A DNA stretch of 64,000 bases from JADKAV01 sp037046735 (lineage in GTDB: Bacteria > Actinomycetota > Actinomycetes > S36-B12 > UBA10799), in the NCBI GenBank assembly GCA_037046735.1, contig JBAOHC010000024.1:62001-126000 (forward strand). The letters run 5' to 3'. The notes under the pieces were generated by a model. That model ran no database searches. It was not told where the DNA came from and saw only the letters and a program-made list of their open reading frames with translations. Shown here in pieces: positions 42,090 to 51,800 of the stretch. Position 1 is the stretch's first letter; the number at the start of each line of letters is the position of its first letter. The position numbers were made by a program, and so were the translations under genes.

Positions 42090-43431
42090 ACCGTCTGATC
42101 GAGGGACTCGTCACTGCCGCCACGGACACTGCATTTCGCTCGGTGGAGGTCCGCCGGCCAGCGCCCGGAGCCAGGCGGGCCGGTGCTGGTGATCGCAAAT
42201 CACGGCGGCGGCCTCGGCGACATCCTCACCGTCATCGCCGGGTGCCGGCGGTTCCCCCGGTTCCTGGCCCGCGACATCATCTGGAAGTTCCCGATCGCCC
42301 GGCAGATCGTGAACGCGGTCGCGGCGATCCCGGTGTCCCGCCGCCAGGATCACGGCGACCGCGCCGACAACACGAGTATGTTCGCGGCGGCCTACCAGGG
42401 CCTGGCCGACGGGGACCTGCTGGCGATCTACCCCGAGGGCGAGAGCGTGGCCGAGCCACGGCTGGCACCGCTGCGCACCGGGGCGGCCCGGATCCTGCTG
42501 GGCGCGTGGGCGCAGGGCATCGACACCACGATCCTTCCGATGGGCCTGCACTACTACGACATCTCCGTGCTGCGCGGGCGCTGCCTGGTGGAGGTGGGCG
42601 AGACCCTTGCGGATGAGTGACGTCGTCGCCGACCTGCCCGCCGGCCAGCCGCTGACCGAGCACAACCAGCCGGCGGTCCACGCCCTCACCGACATCCTGG
42701 CCAGCCACTTGAGCGCGGTGGTGGCCGAGTACTCCGACTGGCAGACCCGCCGGGATCTGGAATCCGCCGCTGCGATCTACCTGATGGGCAGGCCGGGCGC
42801 CGAGTCCGTCTCCTACAGCGACATGGCCACGACCGCCGACCGCATCGGCCAGACACCGACAGCGGCGCAGGAGCAGGTCATCACCGACCTGAAGGCCTAC
42901 AGTGCGGCCATCGAACTGCTCGGCCTGAGCGACCATGAGATCCCGGACGTCGCCATGACCGGGGTCAAGGTGGCCGGGCGGGCCGCGGGCATGCTCTCAC
43001 TGCTGCCGTTCGCGGCCTACGGCACAGTTGTCAACGGCGTACCGATGGCGGGCCTGCGCCTGATCAGCTTGACCGGCGTCGCTCCCGCGACGGCGGCGAC
43101 GCTCAAGCCCGCTTTCGCACTGATCGCGTTCCCCGCGGTCTGGTCCCTGCTGGGCTGGTGGGGATACCGCCGGGCCGGCGTGCTGGGCGCACTGGCGATG
43201 GCGTCGACCGGTCCGATGAGTCTCGGTGCCACCGTCGCGGTCGCCGAGCAGGGGCAACTGATGTGGCGGCTCTCCCGGGCATACCGGCGGGCGAAGGGGC
43301 AACCACTGGAGCAACTCGTGGACAGCCAGCAGCGCCTGCGGGAGTCGGTGGCTACGGCCCTGGGGGAGCCACTTGTGCAAGGAACTCCTCGATCGCCAAT
43401 AGCGTCTGCTCTTGCTGCTGCTCGCGGCTGA
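42086..43431 (+). CDS. PlsC-like acyltransferase with a C-terminal extension, broken by two frameshifts
   Basis: Reconstructed ~447-aa lysophosphatidate/glycerol-phosphate acyltransferase-like protein. A GTG start with RBS AAGGAAGGGAG gives VNRLIEGLVTAATDTAFRSVEVR. An extra base near 42152 must be removed to reach GGPVLVIANHGGGLGDIL, a diverged NHxxxxD acyltransferase motif, then IIWKFPIARQI and YPEGESVAEPRLAPLRTGAARI (PEGxS motif). A second extra base (T) near 42607 separates VEVGETL from MSDVVADLPAGQPLTEHN and the ~270-aa C-terminal region with hydrophobic helices. It likely transfers acyl chains to phospholipid precursors. The 3' end overlaps the convergent hydrolase by 80 bp. Confidence 0.75.
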
Positions 43432-44230
43432 TCGTCGCCTCCCCGTCGCCCTGCTGCGGACCGTAGTCACCGAAGTAGGCGTGGATGCCGCCGTCAACGG
43501 CCACGAACTCGGTGTCCGGCGGCAGCGTCGTCCGGCTGTCCGCAATGTCCTCTGGCGTGGCCAGGAGGTCATTGGTCGCCGAGATCGACAACACCGGCAC
43601 TGACTGCCCGCTGATGTCCTCGATCGGGAAGGCCGCCAGCAGGATCAGTCCGGCCGCACCCTCGGTCTGCCCTGAGGCGACAGCGCCACCCAACGAGTGT
43701 CCAGCGACAACCCATTCCTGCACACCCGGGACGGCCTGGCGGGCCTGGCCGATGACGTCCGGCACACCGAAGGCGAGGCTCAGTGGCGGCTTGGCGATGT
43801 ATACGGGATAGCCGGCCTCAGCCAGCGGGGCGAAGATGTTCTCGTAAGCCCGCGGGTCGACCAGTGCACCCGGGATGAAGGCGATGCCCACCGGTGCCTC
43901 CTGTGGTCCCATCCAGATACCCGAACCGCTCTGCTGAGTGGCAATGGCCGGCTGGGCGATCGCCGGGTAGGGCGCCAGCCACGTGCACAGCGCCGCCAGC
44001 CCCACCCCGGCCAACGCGGCGGCCCAGCGCCCCAGCATCCGCCCCCGACCCGGCTGCGGCTTCGCGCCGCGCAGGCCCCAGGCGATCAGCACCGCGCCGA
44101 GGATGGCCGCCGCTGCCAGCAGCACCGGGTACGACCAGTGCCCGTGCAGCAGCGCACCCCCGGACTTGTTCAGGGCCCCGAGCACCGCCAGCAGCAGAGC
44201 TGCCCCGGGCAGCAGACGCGACCACGTCAC
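43352..44230 (-). CDS. Membrane-anchored alpha/beta hydrolase
   Basis: A 292-aa protein. Three hydrophobic segments (residues ~7-24, 33-52 and 70-90) lead into an extracytoplasmic hydrolase domain. GIAFIPGALVDPRAYENIFAPLAEAGYPVYI, the nucleophile elbow VVAGHSLGGAVAS (Ser near residue 175) and the GIHAYFGDYG region around the catalytic His are typical of the Abhydrolase_5 group. GTG start overlapping the stop of the upstream PLDc_N-like gene (GTGA). It ends a three-gene unit (basic protein, PLDc_N protein, hydrolase) whose first gene lies next to a Pho-box region. Confidence 0.82.
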   Translation of the reverse strand: MTWSRLLPGAALLLAVLGALNKSGGALLHGHWSYPVLLAAAAILGAVLIAWGLRGAKPQPGRGRMLGRWAAALAGVGLAALCTWLAPYPAIAQPAIATQQSGSGIWMGPQEAPVGIAFIPGALVDPRAYENIFAPLAEAGYPVYIAKPPLSLAFGVPDVIGQARQAVPGVQEWVVAGHSLGGAVASGQTEGAAGLILLAAFPIEDISGQSVPVLSISATNDLLATPEDIADSRTTLPPDTEFVAVDGGIHAYFGDYGPQQGDGEATISREQQQEQTLLAIEEFLAQVAPPGP

Positions 44231-44445
44231 TTACGGTGTGTCCACAGGTATGCCACGGGACCGACGGGCTGTACGAACAGGGCCACCGCCCACAGCGCCT
44301 TGCGACCGTGGATGTCCGCTGTCGGCCGGCGGATCAGATCCACGAGGGCGGTTGCAGTCAGCGAGACCTCGATGCTGGCCAACGTCAGAACCGCTGTCTT
44401 CTGGGCGTTCGACATCTCCGCCCACGATTTCCTGGCCACGGTCAC
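44227..44445 (-). CDS. Small PLDc_N-type membrane protein
   Basis: A 72-aa protein with two hydrophobic helices joined by a DLIRRPTADIHGRKALWAV loop; the second ends in PVGPVAYLWTHRK. The loop and GP..Y....RK end match the phospholipase D-nuclease N-terminal (PLDc_N) domain found alone in many actinobacteria. No catalytic HKD motif is present. It overlaps both neighbours by 4 bp (ATGA upstream, GTGA downstream), so it is translated as part of an operon. Confidence 0.8.
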   Translation of the reverse strand: MTVARKSWAEMSNAQKTAVLTLASIEVSLTATALVDLIRRPTADIHGRKALWAVALFVQPVGPVAYLWTHRK

Positions 44446-44945
44446 CCCTTCGCGTCGCGCTTGGCCTGCCGACGGGCACCTTGGGAACTGGTGTCCGCCC
44501 GGCGCTTCTTGGTGCGGGTGTCTGTCCGCGGCGCCTTGCCGTGCCAGGGCACACCACCGGCTGGACCGTCGTAGCCCGGATTCGGCTTCTGACCGGACTT
44601 GGCCGCACGGGCCGCCGCCAATCGCTCTTGCTTGAGGTCGTCGGCCGCCTGCCGGGCCAGCACGGCGAGCCGCTCGCTCACCCGTGCCAACGCATCCTCA
44701 AAGACCTCGGCCTTGTCCCGCGCACGCTGGTTCCTTCCGTACGCCTTGCCTCGTCCTCCAGTGCCCTTGACCTTCTTCGCGCCGCCGCGCCGGTAGAGGC
44801 CCGAGTACTTGTTCCGCGCCTTGCGGATGCGTCGATGCAGGTCGGACACCGCGTCCTCATCAAGCTCAGCCAACGCATCGGGGAAGGTCTCCAGGATGGT
44901 CATGCGCTCCTCGTCCGTGAGGACCGCCAGCTGCGACTTCTGCAT
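44442..44945 (-). CDS. Basic hydrophilic protein of unknown function
   Basis: A 167-aa Lys/Arg-rich protein. The first half (LTDEERMTILETFPDALAELDEDAVSDLHRRIRKARNKYSGLYRRGGAKKVKG) is helical. The second half is rich in Ala, Arg and Lys and ends KKRRADTSSQGARRQAKRDAKG, suggesting nucleic-acid or ribosome binding (inference). ATG at 44945 with RBS AAGGAG 6 bases upstream. It is the first gene of the minus-strand operon with the PLDc_N and hydrolase genes, and it faces a reverse-orientation Pho-box-like pair. Confidence 0.7.
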   Translation of the reverse strand: MQKSQLAVLTDEERMTILETFPDALAELDEDAVSDLHRRIRKARNKYSGLYRRGGAKKVKGTGGRGKAYGRNQRARDKAEVFEDALARVSERLAVLARQAADDLKQERLAAARAAKSGQKPNPGYDGPAGGVPWHGKAPRTDTRTKKRRADTSSQGARRQAKRDAKG

Positions 44946-45071
44946 CAACTTCTCCTTGACTAAGGGGGTTGCCTTCAGGCTAGCCCCGCGTCAAATATGT
45001 TGCTGTGCGGCGGCTGGAGAGCTCTGCGGTGACGAGCAGACGCCCGATAAACGACACGCTCGGGACTTATA

Positions 45072-45091
45072 CATGAACAAGCGGTGAACAA
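45072..45091 (-). promoter_or_regulatory. Pho-box-like direct repeat, minus orientation
   Basis: On the minus strand this reads GTTCACC-GCTT-GTTCATG: two 7-bp units spaced by 11 bases, the first identical to the actinobacterial PHO-box consensus GTTCACC bound by PhoP. It faces the operon starting at 44945. It is only ~10 bases from a plus-strand array, so both may form one PhoP platform. Confidence 0.55.
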
Positions 45092-45101
45092 GTCCCCTCC
45101 A

Positions 45102-45133
45102 GTTTACCTTTCCTTGACCTGAGGTTGACCATA
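45102..45133 (+). promoter_or_regulatory. Pho-box-like triple direct repeat upstream of pit
   Basis: GTTTACC (45102-45108), CTTGACC (45113-45119) and GTTGACC (45124-45130) repeat with an exact 11-bp period, as in PhoP-binding PHO boxes of actinobacteria (consensus GTTCACC). They end 38 bases before the GTG of the Pit gene, where an activator or repressor would act. The presence in front of a phosphate transporter supports the reading. Confidence 0.7.
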
Positions 45134-45170
45134 AAGATGGCAACCATTTTGTGTGGAGGGACAACAAGGC

Positions 45171-46355
45171 GTGGACTGGACTCTGATTACGATCATTCTG
45201 CTGGTAGGGGCAGCATTGATCTTCGACTTCACCAACGGATTCCACGATGCGGCCAACTCTGTTGGCACCGTCGTGGCGACCCGCGCTCTACCAGCCAAGT
45301 GGGCCCCGGCCTTCTCGGCCTTCTTCAATTTCCTGGCGCTTTTCGTCGTTGGCACCGCCGTGGCCAGCACCGTTGGGAAGACAGTAAAACCGGAGTTCGC
45401 GAGCGTGGCGGTGATCTTTGCGGCCTTGTTTGCCGCAATCGCCTGGAACTACATCACGTGGTTCATCGGAATGCCCTCATCCTCCAGCCACGCCATCATC
45501 GGCGGCCTGGTCGGCGCGGGCCTTGCCGCAGGTGGCCTCGGGGCGATCTCGTGGGGCAGTGTGCAGAAGGCGGCCATCGGCATCATCGCCAGCCCCCTGG
45601 TGGCGTTCACGATCGCCTTCGTCTTGATGTACATCATCTTCGTGATCCAGAAGATCTTCAAAATGCACGATGACCACGTCGCCTTCAAGGGCGTTCAGTT
45701 GGTGTCTGCAGCGGCGCTGTCCTTCGGACATGGCGCCAACGACGCGCAGAAGACGATGGGTGTCATCGGCGCCCTGCTGCTCGGCGCCGGCTACATCCAG
45801 ATGGGTGCCGACGGCAAGACCATGGCGCTGCCGCTGTGGGTCGAGCTCGCCGCGTACTCCGCGATCGCGCTCGGCACCTTGTGGGGTGGCTGGAAGATCA
45901 TCGAGACGATGGGGCTTCGCATCACCACCCTGCACGCCAACTCCGGCGCAGCCGCCAACATCGGCGCCTCGACGGCCATCTTCGGCGCCACTGCCATGGG
46001 TGCCCCGATCTCCACCACGCAAGCCGCGGCCTCCTCGGTCGTCGGTGGCGGTGTGGCCTCGGGCAAGGGTGCGAACTGGAAGGTCGTCGGAGAGATGGTG
46101 CTGGCCTGGGTCGCCACCATCCCCTTCGCCGCGGCCATCTCGTTCGGGATGTATTGGCTGACGCAGCTCCCCTTGGTCCTGGCTTGGATCCTGGTCGGTG
46201 GCGTCACCGGAGCATTCACCGTCTGGGTGGTCTGGGCGATGCGCAACACCGTCCACGCAGAGGACATCATCGCTGAGATTCCCACGGAGGAGGAGCTCGC
46301 CGAGTTCGACGAGGACCCGACACCGCACCTCAAGGGCACTCCGCCGGTGCACTAA
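45171..46355 (+). CDS. pit: Pit-type inorganic phosphate transporter
   Basis: A 394-aa transporter of the PiT family with about ten transmembrane helices. The N-terminal signature FDFTNGFHDAANSVGTVVATRAL (residues ~18-40) and the C-terminal repeat LSFGHGANDAQKTMGVIGALLL (~182-203) are the GANS/GAND motifs that bind phosphate and cation; GMPSSSSHAIIGGL and ISTTQAAASSVVGGG are the matching PS/T..SH loops. The GTG start at 45171 follows RBS GGAGGG. Preceding Pho-box-like repeats suggest control by the PhoR-PhoP phosphate-starvation system. A terminator follows the stop. Confidence 0.94.
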   Translation: MDWTLITIILLVGAALIFDFTNGFHDAANSVGTVVATRALPAKWAPAFSAFFNFLALFVVGTAVASTVGKTVKPEFASVAVIFAALFAAIAWNYITWFIGMPSSSSHAIIGGLVGAGLAAGGLGAISWGSVQKAAIGIIASPLVAFTIAFVLMYIIFVIQKIFKMHDDHVAFKGVQLVSAAALSFGHGANDAQKTMGVIGALLLGAGYIQMGADGKTMALPLWVELAAYSAIALGTLWGGWKIIETMGLRITTLHANSGAAANIGASTAIFGATAMGAPISTTQAAASSVVGGGVASGKGANWKVVGEMVLAWVATIPFAAAISFGMYWLTQLPLVLAWILVGGVTGAFTVWVVWAMRNTVHAEDIIAEIPTEEELAEFDEDPTPHLKGTPPVH

Positions 46356-46367
46356 CCGCAGCACGTG

Positions 46368-46413
46368 CGAAAGCGGCACCTGTCTCCCGTTCGGGCGACG
46401 GGTGCCGCTTTCG
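46368..46413 (+). terminator. Terminator of pit
   Basis: CGAAAGCGGCACC (46368-46380) pairs with GGTGCCGCTTTCG (46401-46413); the loop contains CCCG/CGGG, which extends the stem. TTTGG follows. It is 12 bases after the stop. Confidence 0.85.
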
Positions 46414-46671
46414 TTTGGGGTCTCTCGCCGAGTGCGACGTTGTTGATGCCGAACCCGACAACAACCCCGCACTCGACGAGGACCAGGGCAAACAACATGG
46501 CCCTCCGCCGGCCGGGACTGGGCAGAACAGAGCCTTGGTTACATTCCAGAGCCTGCGACCGGTGTGCCGGGGCTCTCAAACGCGCCAAGTGCTCCGATCC
46601 ATGACCCCCGCCCGTTGTCATCCGGCACGAGCGCTGAACGAACCGCGCAGCTTCTCGCCAACAGACCCGTC
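46414..46671. other. Gene-free stretch with one imperfect hairpin
   Basis: No supported gene in this part of the 527-base gap between pit and the SulP gene. It holds a 16-bp inverted repeat with two mismatches, GAGTGCGACGTTGTTG (46431-46446) against CAACAACCCCGCACTC (46463-46478). The short ACGTTGTTG motif of this hairpin recurs near 63678. The rest has no recognisable signal. Confidence 0.5.
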
Positions 46672-46811
46672 GACCACATGTGGTTGGCGTCCCACCAAGA
46701 TCAACCAGATGTGGAGAGACACGCCGCATTCTCTGTCCGAATTGTCCTGTCCACGGCGTGTCACTGGTTGGAGACGATCTTGTGCAATGGTTTCCCAACC
46801 AGATGTGGAGA
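46672..46811. repeat. CATCTGGTTG element, copy 4
   Basis: Left hairpin ACCACATGTGGTTG (46673-46686) with CAACCAGATGTGGA (46702-46715), right hairpin CACTGGTTGG (46762-46771) with CCCAACCAGATGTGGAG (46794-46810). The core has an extra inverted repeat, GACACGCCG (46718-46726) and CGGCGTGTC (46754-46762). It lies between convergent genes (pit and SulP). Confidence 0.8.
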
Positions 46812-46882
46812 CGACACCCGGGTAGACCCATACCCGAGGCACCCTGCAACCGGCGAACTCCCCCGGTCGACTGCGACGCAGC

Positions 46883-48691
46883 TTAGTGCTGCCACCACTT
46901 CCGCGGACGCAGGTCCGGATCCGTATAGCCTGCGGGATCCTCACCGTCGTCGTCGGCTGCGATTCGATCGTCGTCGCCGTTCTCTTCCTCATCGACCTGG
47001 GCATGGGACTTGCCCTCGATGCCGAACTCCTTACGCGCCGCCCGCGACCCAGCGGAGATGCTGTGCCACATCCGGCCCTCACCCAGTTGATCGAGGAAGC
47101 CTGACCGCTTGAGCACCTGCCGAGCCTGGTAGAACACCCGCACCAGATACAAGGCCACACCCTGCTGCTCGAGACGGGTCAGGATCAGCTCCAGCGCATC
47201 AACGCTGGTGGTATCGAGCTGACTAGTGGCTTCCATATCGAGCAGGACAGCGCTCAGGTCTGGGGTGGCGGCCGCCTCGGCCAGCACACCGTCGGCGATC
47301 TGCGTGGCATTGGCCCAGAACAGCGGTGCATCCAGGCGGATCACCAGCAGTCCGTCGTACGTCTTGCGCTCGGGGTGGCCGCGGATGCTGCCCCAGGCCG
47401 CCTTCTCGTCGGGCACCTTGCCCATGATCTCCATGTCGATGCGGCTTGACCGGTAGACCAGGCCGAGCACCGCGAGGCCGACGGCCGCCAGCAGGCCGTA
47501 CAGGGGGCCGAACATGAGCACGCCGACCAAAGCTGCCAGCGACGACGTGAAGTCGTTGCGGCGCACCAGCCGGTAGTGCTTGAGCGCCGAGACGTCCATC
47601 AGCCCCCAGACGGCCTGGATGACGATCGCGGACAGCACGGCCCTCGGCAACGGCGAGAGGGCACCAGCAAGAGCGATCAGGGCCAGGATGACGATGGCTG
47701 CCGCGGCGAGTCCGGTGACCTGCGTCTTGGAGCCGGCGCGCTCGGCTGCGGCCGTCTTGGACAGCGAACCGGCCACCCCCATCCCGCCGAAGATGCCCGA
47801 GCCCATGTTGGCGGCGCCGGTGGCGATGAGTTCCTGATCGGTGTCGACGGTGTAACCGCCGCGCGCGGCGAGCAACCGGGCGGCCGAGACCCCTTCTGCC
47901 AGGCCGACCATGGCCAGCGCGAGTCCTCCGGTAATGATCCCCGCCATGTCCCCGACGCCCACCCCGGGCAGCCCGATGGCGGGTAGCCCCGTGGGCACTG
48001 TCCCCACGGTCACGACACCCTTACCAGCCAGGTCAAAGGCACTCGAGGCCAAGATCGCGACGATCAGGACCAGCAGTCCCCACGGAATTCGGGGGGCGAA
48101 CCGCGCGCCGAGGAACAGGATCGTCAACGCCGCAATGCCGATCACCGCGGTCAGCGGTTTGATGTCGTCGACCTGGGTAAGGATCTGCCACACGCGGGTG
48201 AAGACGTCACCAGAGACGGGTGGCATGCCCAGCAGGCTGGGGATCTCGCCCAGAATGATCAGCAGCACCAGGCCGAAGACGAAGCCCGTCACGATCGGTC
48301 GCGACATGAACTCCGCCGCCCAGCCCAGTTTGAACAGGCCGCCGATGATCAGCACCAGTCCGGCAGACAGCGCCAGCGCGGAGGTGAAGGCGACGGCCTT
48401 TGCCGGATCGCCCTTGGCCAGATCGGCGATCAGCGACCCGGACAGTACCGAGACCGTAGAGACCGGCCCCACAACCAACCGCGGCGAGGATCCGAAGATC
48501 GCGTAGCCAAGCAGGGCCAGCGGGATGGAGTACAGGCCGACGAGCACCGGGACCCCGGCGATGCCCGCGTAACCGAGTGCCTGCGGCATGGCCAGGGCAG
48601 CCACCACCACACCGGCGAGGATGTCGGCCCCAAGGTAGCGCAGCGGATATGTCCTGATCCACGACACGATCGGCACCCGCACAAACGCCAA
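46883..48691 (-). CDS. SulP-family anion permease with STAS domain
   Basis: A 602-aa transporter. Residues ~20-420 form the SulP membrane domain of about 12-14 segments, with DILAGVVVAALAMPQALGYAGIAGVPVLVGLYSI at the N-terminus and TATGAANMGSGIFGGMGVAGSLSKTAAAERAGSKTQ (~290-325) as the anion-binding motif region. A STAS domain follows (~455-560; VLLDMEATSQLDTTSVDALELI), then an acidic tail. It moves sulfate, bicarbonate or another anion. A sulfate role would suit the sulfur genes, and a bicarbonate role the beta-carbonic anhydrase further on; neither is proven. The start is a TTG at 48691 or a GTG at 48682. Confidence 0.9.
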   Translation of the reverse strand: MAFVRVPIVSWIRTYPLRYLGADILAGVVVAALAMPQALGYAGIAGVPVLVGLYSIPLALLGYAIFGSSPRLVVGPVSTVSVLSGSLIADLAKGDPAKAVAFTSALALSAGLVLIIGGLFKLGWAAEFMSRPIVTGFVFGLVLLIILGEIPSLLGMPPVSGDVFTRVWQILTQVDDIKPLTAVIGIAALTILFLGARFAPRIPWGLLVLIVAILASSAFDLAGKGVVTVGTVPTGLPAIGLPGVGVGDMAGIITGGLALAMVGLAEGVSAARLLAARGGYTVDTDQELIATGAANMGSGIFGGMGVAGSLSKTAAAERAGSKTQVTGLAAAAIVILALIALAGALSPLPRAVLSAIVIQAVWGLMDVSALKHYRLVRRNDFTSSLAALVGVLMFGPLYGLLAAVGLAVLGLVYRSSRIDMEIMGKVPDEKAAWGSIRGHPERKTYDGLLVIRLDAPLFWANATQIADGVLAEAAATPDLSAVLLDMEATSQLDTTSVDALELILTRLEQQGVALYLVRVFYQARQVLKRSGFLDQLGEGRMWHSISAGSRAARKEFGIEGKSHAQVDEEENGDDDRIAADDDGEDPAGYTDPDLRPRKWWQH

Positions 48692-48862
48692 TCATGCTGC
48701 ATTCATCCCCGGTTTACCCGCCGGTCATGAGGATTGGCGCGTTTCGGGTAGGTATGGGCGAATGATCCCTGGGTAGTCGCCCGCGACATAGTTCTGCTTC
48801 CACCTATGCGCGCCCCGTAGATTCATTGTGTTCTATTCGCTCTGAATTGGGGATGGCTGGAC

Positions 48863-51800
48863 ATGCGCTGGCTCACATCATTGGTCACCGGGGCACTTCT
48901 CGTGGCTGGCCTGGGGGCCACTGGCACGGCACCCGCCGAGGCGGCCTCTTCGATAACGTTGGACAAACAGGCGCCAGCCAGCGTTCTGCTGGGGGATCCG
49001 ATTCCCTACAAGCTCGTCGCGTCCAACCCGGCTGGCAACGATCCCCTGTACAACGTCAGCTTCTCTGACGTCCTGCCCGCAGGTTTCGAGTATGTTCCCA
49101 ACTCAACGACGCCGGCCATGGCCGGCAACCCCCAGATCGACAAGACCACCGGCACCTTGGTCTGGAGCAACGTCACCGACCTGCAACCCGCCTCTACCTT
49201 CACGCTCGCGTTCCAAGCACGCCCCAAACCGTTGTCCACCATCCTTGACCCCGAGGACACGAACACCGCCTGGGTGGCCGGGCAGCAGGACGAGCGTAAG
49301 ATCCCCAAGTTCACCCCGAACGGCGTGCCGATCCCAGCCACCGGGCTGACGTCCGATGATGATGCCACCACCACCAAGCGCGACCCCTTCGTCATCGAGA
49401 AGGAGGACGACAACAGCCCCGAGGGCGAGCTGCTGCGCGGCGTGCACAAGAACCGCACGGTGTACAAACTGACGATCCGCAACAACAAGGTCTTGCAGAC
49501 CCGCGACATCAGCGTTGTGGACTACATCCCGGCCGGCATGGAATTCCTCGGCTGCGGGACGCTGGACAACTCCCGGCCCGGCTACGTCGAGTACACCGAC
49601 GCACCACGTCTAGGAGTGCCAGCGATCGGCCCATCCAACTGTGACCTCCCATCAACGGTGGAAACGGTCGAAGATCCCCCCGGTTACCCCGCCGGGGTCT
49701 ACACGAAGGTCACCTGGAACTCGGTGCCGGATCTTGACCCTGATCAGGATTACGTCATCAGGTACGTCGCCGGGATCCCGATGTCGCCGAACACGATGAC
49801 CTGGGATGGCCCGGGCGAGCCCTCCCCCGACAGCCTGCAGCAGGGCTCCAACCTCGACAACAACAACGGCGTGCCGACCACCCGGGAAGGCGCTACCGAG
49901 CAGTCGCTGGTCAACTTCGTGGAAGCGACCGGGTCCTTCACCGAGGGTACTGACCCGCCGCGGGACGTGACCCGCACGGTCACCAGCAAACACAGCGTGA
50001 CCATCGAGGACCTGCGCATGCGCAAGACCGCTGACACGAGCACTTTTGAACCCGGCGGGATCGTGAACTTCACGTTCCAAGTGGAGACCAGTGAGTACGT
50101 TTCAGCCTCCAATGTCGTGATCACAGACACGCTGCCCGACGGCTTCTGCCCGCTCGATCAGACGCGGAACTTCTGGCCAGCGGCCCCGGGCAATGCATGT
50201 GCCCCGAGCGCGGGCCCGAGCACGCCCTACGCGGGCACGGCCGGCTGGACGGGTGGCGACTACACCATCCCGTTCGACGCGGTGACTGTTCCCAACATCC
50301 TTTCCGGCACCAACCAGACCACCGTCACCTTCCCGGCGCGGATGCTCCCGCAGTATCGAGCCAGCGGCCTGCCGACCCTGGCCGGCGACGCGTTCCGCAA
50401 CACGGCGAACCTGGTCGGCACGACGACGTCCATCCCGCAGGTTGCACCCACCGAGCAGGGCAGCGTGACGGACGTGACCGACGACTCCGATGAGCGGCTT
50501 GCCACAGTGCTGCCCACCATCACCAAGCAGATGAAGCCACGGCCAGCCAACCCGGCAGTTCAAGGAATGGACTGCGCGCCCGGAGTCGGCGATCCGTACG
50601 CAGACTCAGCCATCTTCACTGACTCGCAGGCCAGCTTCCGCAACGGCGACCTGCTCTGCTTCCGGCTGCGGGTGGATTTCAAGGACATCTCCACGGGCAG
50701 CGTCCTAGTGACCGACTTTCTGCCCCCCGAGACCGCCTACATTCCCGGTTCGGCCGTCGTGACGCCTGGCTCCACAACGAGTGCGCTGCTGGATGAGGAG
50801 CCGCTCAAGTGGCAGCTCGGGACAGAGGTCACCAGCATCAATATGCCCACTAAGACCATCTTTGTCGTGGCACCTGGGGCCTTCTTCGAGGTGCGGTTCG
50901 CCGCCCGGGTGCTCCGTCCGGCCACGACGCAGGCTCCAGATCTGACCGGCAACCTGATGAAGATGCGGACTGTCAACACAGCCGGCCAGGCGCAGTCCTA
51001 CCGCACCCAGCAGGACTTCACCCTGCTACCGCCGCCCAACCTGAGCATTGCGAAGGGGGTCCGCCAGACGACCGCCCCGGCCGCCGGGCCGCTGAACCCG
51101 CCGCAGGACGGCCGGATCGTGCAACAGGGCTCGGTCGCGACGTTCCAGATCGACGTGAAGAACACCGAGCGCCCCGACACTCCTCCCGCGAACTACTCGG
51201 CGCGCGGCATCGAGGTGTGGGATGTCCTGCCCGACGGCATCGGGTGCGCGGCGATCGGCAACTACCAATACATCAGCACCAGCGGAGGTGCACCGCAGGC
51301 TCTGGCCTCCTATGTGGTCTGCCAGGATCCGCCGGTGAACGGCCAGAACACGAAGAGCTACATAAAGTGGACCCTGCCTAACCCGGACCTGACCAACCTC
51401 TTCTCGGTGGATCCTGACAAGACCCTGTCCCTGCTGTACGACATGACCATTCCAAACCCGGTGAGTGTGAGCACCACGTTCACCAATACCGCCCACGTCC
51501 GCAGTTTCACCGCGTTCACCGACGAGACTGGGCAGACGGCCAGCTACTTCCCGGACAAGAACATCGATGTCGCCATCCCCACAGAGGACTACAACGCACC
51601 GGAGATGAAAGACCCGTCGAACGTCAAGACGGCTGACGCGACTGTGTCCAAGACCGGTTCGACGCAGATCGACGATGCCGACAACAACAACAACAAAGCC
51701 AGCCAAGCCACCATTGGCGAAGAGATCTACTACCGGTATTCGGTGACGGTCCCCGCCAAGAGCACCGAGTACAACGGTGTGCTCACTGACTCGCTGCCCA

